Positions 6,874 to 9,964 of a stretch of DNA of 9,964 nucleotides are shown here, piece by piece (within the stretch, counting starts at the first letter, position 1; the number at the start of each line of letters is the position of its first letter). A model generated the notes under the pieces. That model worked only from the letters and a program-made list of their open reading frames with translations, had not been told where the DNA came from and made no database searches. The translations under genes and the position numbers were made by a program. The DNA comes from a bacterium. Its GTDB lineage: Bacteria > UBA9089 > UBA9088. The stretch lies in assembly GCA_040756715.1 (NCBI GenBank), contig JBFLYE010000074.1:1-9964 (forward strand), given 5' to 3'.

Positions 6874-7301
6874 AGGATTTTATTTTATCAAGGGCCCAGC
6901 AAATGCTTGTTGCTATTTTTCTTTTATCTGCAATATTGGCATCATCTATCTTGATATTAAGGAGGATTAAAGAGGAAAGGCAATTTGCCAGGATAGAGGT
7001 TGTGGAGGGACAAATCCCAAATTTTAAATCCGAAATCCGAAATCCGAAATCCGAAACAAATTCAAAATCCAAAATTCCAGATCCCAAACAAATCCAAAAT
7101 CCAAAATCCAAAATAAATATAAACAGAGCAAACCTTAATGAACTTATAGGCCTTCCTGGAATTGGAGAAAACATAGCAAGAGAAATCATAAAATATAGAA
7201 AAGAAAATGGGACTTTTACATCATTAAAGGAGATAATGAAGGTAAAGGGAATTGGAAAAAAGAAATTTGAGAAATGCAAGGATATGATAAGAGTAGATTA
7301 A
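6855..7301 (+). CDS. Membrane-anchored ComEA-like helix-hairpin-helix protein
   Basis: With the ATG at 6855 the protein has 148 residues; an in-frame ATG at 6837 would add six, and neither has a clear RBS. Residues 16-36 (QMLVAIFLLSAILASSILIL) form one N-terminal membrane segment. Residues 54-86 are a low-complexity linker (NFKSEIRNPKSE, then IQNPKSK) encoded by a heptamer repeat array. The C-terminal domain (87-146) has ININRANLNELIGLPGIG and a second hairpin, LKEIMKVKGIGKKKFEKC, as in ComEA DNA-binding domains. ComEA-type proteins bind double-stranded DNA outside the membrane during natural uptake, but many short relatives have no known role and no other competence gene is seen here. It overlaps ruvC by 19 bases and the next gene by 28, so it belongs to the operon. 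Confidence 0.8.
   Translation: MEQKYLKDFILSRAQQMLVAIFLLSAILASSILILRRIKEERQFARIEVVEGQIPNFKSEIRNPKSETNSKSKIPDPKQIQNPKSKININRANLNELIGLPGIGENIAREIIKYRKENGTFTSLKEIMKVKGIGKKKFEKCKDMIRVD
7018..7114 (+). repeat. Heptamer repeat array inside the ComEA-like gene
   Basis: AAATCCG occurs four times head to tail at 7026-7053, followed by degenerate CAAAATC/AAATCCA units, clearest at 7090-7114. Since 7 is not a multiple of 3, three units (21 bases) encode a seven-residue period, giving the NPKSE/NPKSK-rich linker. Such arrays are usually intergenic; here one is tolerated in frame between the membrane anchor and the DNA-binding domain. Confidence 0.85.
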
Positions 7302-7726
7302 AGAGGGTTTTGTTTGTTTGCACAGGCAATTCCTGTAGGAGTGTTATGGCAGAGAAATACATTCAAAGCCTAAACCTGGGTCTTGAAGCCTTATCTTGCG
7401 GAATTTCTGCATTAGAAGGGCTTGATCTTCCTCCTTTGACAAAGAGGGTTTTAGAAAATTATGGAATTCCCGTTGCATGTCATGTTATCAGGCAGATAAG
7501 CTCTGATATGGTTTCCTGGGCAGATATTATCTTTGTAATGGAAAGGTATCAAGAACAAAAGGTTATTTCCCTCTTTAAAGAGGCATCGGGAAAAATACAT
7601 CTTCTTAGTGAGTATGCGAAAGAAGAAGATCCAGAGATACCTGACCCTTTTGGTGGTTCAATTGAGGCATATGAAACCTGTTTTTTGAAGATAAAGAGGT
7701 GTATAGATAAAATAGAATGGGATTAA
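7274..7726 (+). CDS. Low-molecular-weight protein phosphatase (tyrosine or arginine phosphatase, YwlE-like)
   Basis: A 150-residue cytoplasmic phosphatase of the LMW-PTP fold. The P-loop VCTGNSCRS (residues 15-23) has the nucleophile Cys16 and Arg22 in C-X5-R. The general acid Asp124 is in DPFGGS. ALSCGISALEG (39-49) and WADIIFVMERYQ (82-93) are also typical. Arginine phosphatases of the YwlE type have Thr in CTGNTCR, and tyrosine phosphatases often have Ile; this protein has Ser20, so the substrate cannot be decided. It precedes rpiB, as ywlE does in Bacillus-like genomes, which leans towards the YwlE group. The start at 7274 overlaps the ComEA-like gene by 28 bases; a later start would cut into the first beta strand. 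An arsenate reductase-like role is less likely. Confidence 0.88.
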   Translation: MQGYDKSRLKRVLFVCTGNSCRSVMAEKYIQSLNLGLEALSCGISALEGLDLPPLTKRVLENYGIPVACHVIRQISSDMVSWADIIFVMERYQEQKVISLFKEASGKIHLLSEYAKEEDPEIPDPFGGSIEAYETCFLKIKRCIDKIEWD

Positions 7727-7754
7727 GGAATTAGGGGTGGGATAATTTTAAACA

Positions 7755-8180
7755 ATGATTATAGCTATGGGTGCTGATCATGCAGGGTTTCTTTTGAAGG
7801 AGAAAATAAAGGAATACCTTATAAAAAAAGGTTTTGAAATCAGGGATTTTGGGACAGATTCTGATAAATCTTGCGATTATCCTGATTATGGATTCCTGGT
7901 AGGAGATTTTGTCTCAAAGAATAGAACCTCATTAGGCATCCTTATTTGTGGCACAGGAATTGGAATGTCTATTTCTGCTAATAGAATTCCTAATGTAAGG
8001 GCTGCTTTATGCCATAGAGAAGATTTTGCAAGGCTTGCAAGGCAACATAACCATGCAAATATTCTATGCCTTTCTGGAAGGTTCTTGCAGGAAGATGAGG
8101 GATTTAAAATTGTTGATGCATTTTTGGAAGCAAAACCTGAAAAAGGAAGGCATAAAAGGAGGGTTGAGAAGCTTGGGTAA
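7755..8180 (+). CDS. rpiB: Ribose-5-phosphate isomerase B
   Basis: RpiB interconverts ribose-5-phosphate and ribulose-5-phosphate in the non-oxidative pentose phosphate pathway. The 141 residues fit the RpiB/LacAB family. Visible features are GADHAGF with Asp8 and His9, CDYPDYG (40-46), ILICGTGIGMSISANRIPNVRAALC (62-86) with catalytic Cys65, and ARQHNHANILCLSGR with His98. The end, GRHKRRVEKLG, matches the family's basic C-terminal signature. The start ATG follows the phosphatase gene by 28 bases, with only a weak purine-rich stretch (AGGGGTGGGAT, 7733-7743) as a possible RBS. Its last codons contain the RBS and start of carA. Confidence 0.96.
   Translation: MIIAMGADHAGFLLKEKIKEYLIKKGFEIRDFGTDSDKSCDYPDYGFLVGDFVSKNRTSLGILICGTGIGMSISANRIPNVRAALCHREDFARLARQHNHANILCLSGRFLQEDEGFKIVDAFLEAKPEKGRHKRRVEKLG
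8157..8162 (+). promoter_or_regulatory. Ribosome binding site deciding the carA start
   Basis: AGGAGG lies inside the last codons of rpiB, nine bases before an in-frame TTG at 8173. It supports TTG as the carA start, since no ATG or GTG lies between it and the conserved GILLLEDG. An earlier in-frame TTG at 8164 is only one base from the motif and is too close. Confidence 0.6.
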
Positions 8181-9297
8181 GAGTCGGGAGTCAGAGAGTC
8201 AAAGAATCAAAAAGTCGGAAGGGATTCTTCTTCTTGAGGATGGAAGGGCTTTTAGGGGATATTCCTGTGGAGCAAAAGGTGAAAAAACAGGAGAGATTGT
8301 CTTTAATACAAGTATGACAGGGTATCAGGAAATACTAACAGACCCATCGTATTGTGGTCAAATTGTAAATATGACATACCCTTTGATGGGAAACTATGGC
8401 GTAAATAATGAAGATGTAGAATCAAGCAAGCCACAAGTAGAGGGCTTTGTGGTAAAGGAAATGAGCAAGAGATTTTCTAATTTCAGGGCAGAAAGCTCCC
8501 TTTCTAATTACCTTAAGAAAAACAACATCATTGCAATTGAGAGTATTGACACAAGGGCATTGACAAGGCATATAAGGGATAAGGGTGCAATGAAGGCAAT
8601 TATTTCAACAATTGATTTGAACATAGAAAGCCTGCAAAAAAAGCTATCTGATGCACCGGGCATCATAGGAAAAGACCTTGTAAAAATGGTAACCTGCAAA
8701 GAAAAATACACAATTCCTTGCAAGAATAAAAAGGCTAAAATTGCTGTTTTTGATTTTGGTGTAAAGCTAAATATTTTAAGGAAATTAACAGACCTTAATT
8801 GCGAGCTTATAATCTTTCCTGCCTCTTGCACGGCAGATGAAATTCTTAAAGAAGACCCAGATGGAATCCTCCTTTCAAATGGCCCAGGTGATCCCGAGGG
8901 TGTCCCCTATGTAATAGATGAGGTGAAAAGGCTTATAAAAACAAAAATCCCCATATTTGGGATCTGCCTTGGTCATCAGATACTATGCCTTGCTTTTTCT
9001 GGAAAGACATATAAGCTTAAATTTGGACATCGGGGAGGAAATCAGCCTGTTTTAGAGCTAAAAACAGGAAAGATTGATATTACATCACAAAACCATGGAT
9101 TCTGTGTTGATATTAAAAGCCTTCCAGAGATAGTAGAAAAAACACATATAAACCCAAATGACAATACATTAGAGGGAATAGAACATAAAGAGCTTCCCAT
9201 ATTTTCTGTTCAATACCACCCAGAGGCATCCCCTGGTCCACACGATTCAAGCTATTTGTTTGATAGGTTTGTAGGAGATATGAGATACAATGATTAG
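8173..9297 (+). CDS. carA: Carbamoyl-phosphate synthase, small (glutaminase) subunit
   Basis: CarA hydrolyses glutamine and passes ammonia to CarB for carbamoyl phosphate, the precursor of pyrimidines and arginine. From the TTG at 8173 the protein has 374 residues, normal for CarA. The N-terminal domain begins GILLLEDGRAFRGY (residue 17 on) and includes FNTSMTGYQEILTDPSY and MTYPLMGNYGVN. The class I glutamine amidotransferase domain has ILLSNGPGDPEG, FGICLGHQI with nucleophile Cys265, and QYHPEASPGPHDS with His349 and Glu351. About 16 extra residues (GKSRESESQRIKKSE) precede the conserved start and are encoded by a GAGTC-type repeat that seems to have been inserted between RBS and gene body. 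The start overlaps the rpiB stop by eight bases. carB does not follow. Confidence 0.95.
   Translation: MGKSRESESQRIKKSEGILLLEDGRAFRGYSCGAKGEKTGEIVFNTSMTGYQEILTDPSYCGQIVNMTYPLMGNYGVNNEDVESSKPQVEGFVVKEMSKRFSNFRAESSLSNYLKKNNIIAIESIDTRALTRHIRDKGAMKAIISTIDLNIESLQKKLSDAPGIIGKDLVKMVTCKEKYTIPCKNKKAKIAVFDFGVKLNILRKLTDLNCELIIFPASCTADEILKEDPDGILLSNGPGDPEGVPYVIDEVKRLIKTKIPIFGICLGHQILCLAFSGKTYKLKFGHRGGNQPVLELKTGKIDITSQNHGFCVDIKSLPEIVEKTHINPNDNTLEGIEHKELPIFSVQYHPEASPGPHDSSYLFDRFVGDMRYND
8180..8219 (+). repeat. GAGTC-type 7-8 base repeat at the start of carA
   Basis: Units GAGTC, GGGAGTC, AGAGAGTC, AAAGAATC and AAAAAGTC follow one another, then GGAAGGG begins the conserved carA body. The tract codes for KSRESESQRIKKSE, a hydrophilic extension not expected in CarA. 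It belongs to the same style of short-unit repeat as 7018-7114 with a different unit. Confidence 0.7.
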
Positions 9298-9413
9298 AGA
9301 AAGCGATAAGCCTACCATTAAAATATGCAAAAAAATACAAGTTAGCTAGAGGAATATACTCAAATAAATGTATGTGTTTAGCTCCTTAATATGTGTTTAA
9401 GCTTCCTCATTAA

Positions 9414-9434
9414 AAAGCCAGAAACGCTTTGTTT
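9414..9434 (+). terminator. Possible weak terminator after carA
   Basis: AAAGC (9414-9418) pairs with GCTTT (9426-9430) around a 7-base loop, followed by GTTT. The stem is short and low in GC, so it is at best a weak intrinsic terminator for the long plus-strand operon. Confidence 0.25.
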
Positions 9435-9437
9435 AAT

Positions 9438-9457
9438 TGTTTAGCTTTAGCTAAACA
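9438..9457. terminator. Perfect 8-bp hairpin between convergent genes
   Basis: TGTTTAGC (9438-9445) pairs with GCTAAACA (9450-9457) around a TTTA loop. It sits between two converging genes where a bidirectional terminator is expected, but no T-run follows on either strand, so the role is uncertain. Confidence 0.35.
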
Positions 9458-9541
9458 CGTCCCATATTTCAATTGTATGACATTTGTATATACAAGGTCA
9501 AGGAAAATCTTTTGGTTTAAAAAACTTATGGAAAGTAAACC

Positions 9542-9964
9542 CTACCTCACCACCATTGATTTAATGGCAGAGAAGTCATCTCCAATAAGCTTATAGAAGT
9601 ATAAGCCCTTTGAGGCTTTGATGCCATTGTCATTCTTTAAGTCCCAAAATAGAGCAGAGTTTTGCTTTGTGTATGAGCCCTTCTTTTTAAAGCCAAGCTT
9701 CATTGTTCTTATCCTTTGTCCTAGGAGATTATAGATTTCTAATGAGAGATTGGAATCCTTTGCTAGGGTAAAGGGAATATAGCAGAAATTGTTTGCTGGA
9801 TTTGGATAGGATGGAAAAAGCTCTGAGATTTGGGGAGCTTGTGTATTTATGGTTAGTAAGATTGCTTGGGATTGCATTTCTTTGTTTGCCATATTCCTTG
9901 TTGAAATTGGGATAATCTTTATTATTGATTCTGGGTCTTCTGAGATTGCTTTAAAGATTAGGGT
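9542..9964 (-). CDS. C-terminal end of a secreted or surface protein with FlgD/T9SS-like sorting domain (partial)
   Basis: The frame is open from the TAG at 9544-9542 to the window edge, giving 140 visible residues; the 5' part lies outside. The ATG at 9892 is internal, since the frame continues upstream (TLIFKAISEDPESIIKIIP). The last 90 residues have the pattern of the Por-secretion-tail/FlgD Ig-like domain: LFPSYPNPANNFCYIPFTL, LSLEIYNLLGQRIRTM, ALFWDLKNDNGIKASKGLYFYKL and a final MVVR. In Bacteroidetes-type bacteria such domains are type IX secretion signals. In candidate phyla they are common on extracellular proteins whose export route is less clear. The catalytic or binding part, if any, is not visible. 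It converges on carA across 244 bases and is a separate transcription unit. Confidence 0.85.
   Translation of the reverse strand, partial: TLIFKAISEDPESIIKIIPISTRNMANKEMQSQAILLTINTQAPQISELFPSYPNPANNFCYIPFTLAKDSNLSLEIYNLLGQRIRTMKLGFKKKGSYTKQNSALFWDLKNDNGIKASKGLYFYKLIGDDFSAIKSMVVR

Larger units (their letters stand above)
9298..9541. other. Convergent intergenic region with tandem repeat and small hairpins
   Basis: No gene is supported here: carA ends on the left and a minus-strand gene ends on the right. It holds an imperfect tandem repeat, ATGTGTTTAGCTCCTTAAT (9372-9390) against ATGTGTTTAAGCTTCCTCAT (9391-9410). There is also a 12-base palindrome, TTGTATATACAA (9484-9495), and two small stem-loops listed separately. 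An ATG at 9290 opens only 19 codons and looks random. Confidence 0.6.

Noticed and set aside
7026-7114. CRISPR array
   Set aside because: Units are 7 bases long without spacers and are translated within a gene.
6833-7279. Minus-strand open frame of 148 codons opposite the ComEA-like gene
   Set aside because: Its FGFWI/FGFRIS-like sequence is just the reverse reading of the heptamer array, and the plus strand has clear HhH motifs.
8508-8831. Minus-strand frame of 107 codons inside carA
   Set aside because: Hydrophobic-looking antisense reading of a conserved CarA region; nothing supports expression.
9290-9349. Short ATG frame overlapping the carA stop, considered as a carB start
   Set aside because: Only 19 codons and no resemblance to the CarB N-terminus.
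9298-9541. tRNA or other structured RNA gene
   Set aside because: No cloverleaf arms or T-loop consensus; only small isolated stems.

Overview
The window looks like chromosomal DNA from an AT-rich, uncultivated bacterium. Arginine is mostly AGG/AGA and isoleucine often ATA, genes are packed with overlapping starts and stops, and low-complexity heptamer repeats recur. A gene at the right edge ends in a FlgD/T9SS-like C-terminal sorting-type domain. These traits recall candidate lineages such as WOR-3, Desantisbacteria, Aerophobetes or Omnitrophota, but I cannot place it from sequence alone.

Layout. (1) Positions 1-1475, minus strand: an intact beta-class N4/N6 DNA methyltransferase, followed by an overlapping, frameshifted and internally deleted remnant that looks like its partner type II restriction endonuclease, then an AT-rich repeat at the left edge. 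(2) Positions 1476-1614: a divergent intergenic region. (3) Positions 1615-9297, plus strand: a tightly packed, probably single transcription unit: pyruvate phosphate dikinase (ppdK), a DUF5678-like small protein, a retropepsin-like aspartic protease, a partial second copy of the ppdK 3' end, glutamate-1-semialdehyde aminomutase (hemL), ruvC, a membrane-anchored ComEA-like helix-hairpin-helix protein, a low-molecular-weight protein phosphatase, rpiB and carA. (4) Positions 9298-9541: a convergent intergenic region with a tandem repeat and small hairpins. (5) Positions 9542-9964, minus strand: the C-terminal end of a secreted protein running off the window.

The most notable structure is at 4042-5061. 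The last part of ppdK is present twice as a 194-bp block that I read as identical, and the DUF5678/protease pair lies exactly between the copies. The short tails after the two blocks encode similar endings (AQARVKKEG versus [11 protein letters not shown]) with different codons. Only the second tail overlaps hemL by ATGA. This is the arrangement expected if a DNA carrying a foreign ppdK 3' end plus two genes recombined into ppdK: the full-length gene gets the incoming tail, and a 5'-truncated copy keeps the native tail and its coupling to hemL.

Functionally the operon mixes central carbon metabolism (PPDK, RpiB), tetrapyrrole synthesis (HemL), pyrimidine/arginine precursor synthesis (CarA), recombination (RuvC), DNA binding (ComEA-like) and protein dephosphorylation. 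It reads as a housekeeping operon into which an accessory two-gene cassette has been slotted without breaking expression of the neighbours.
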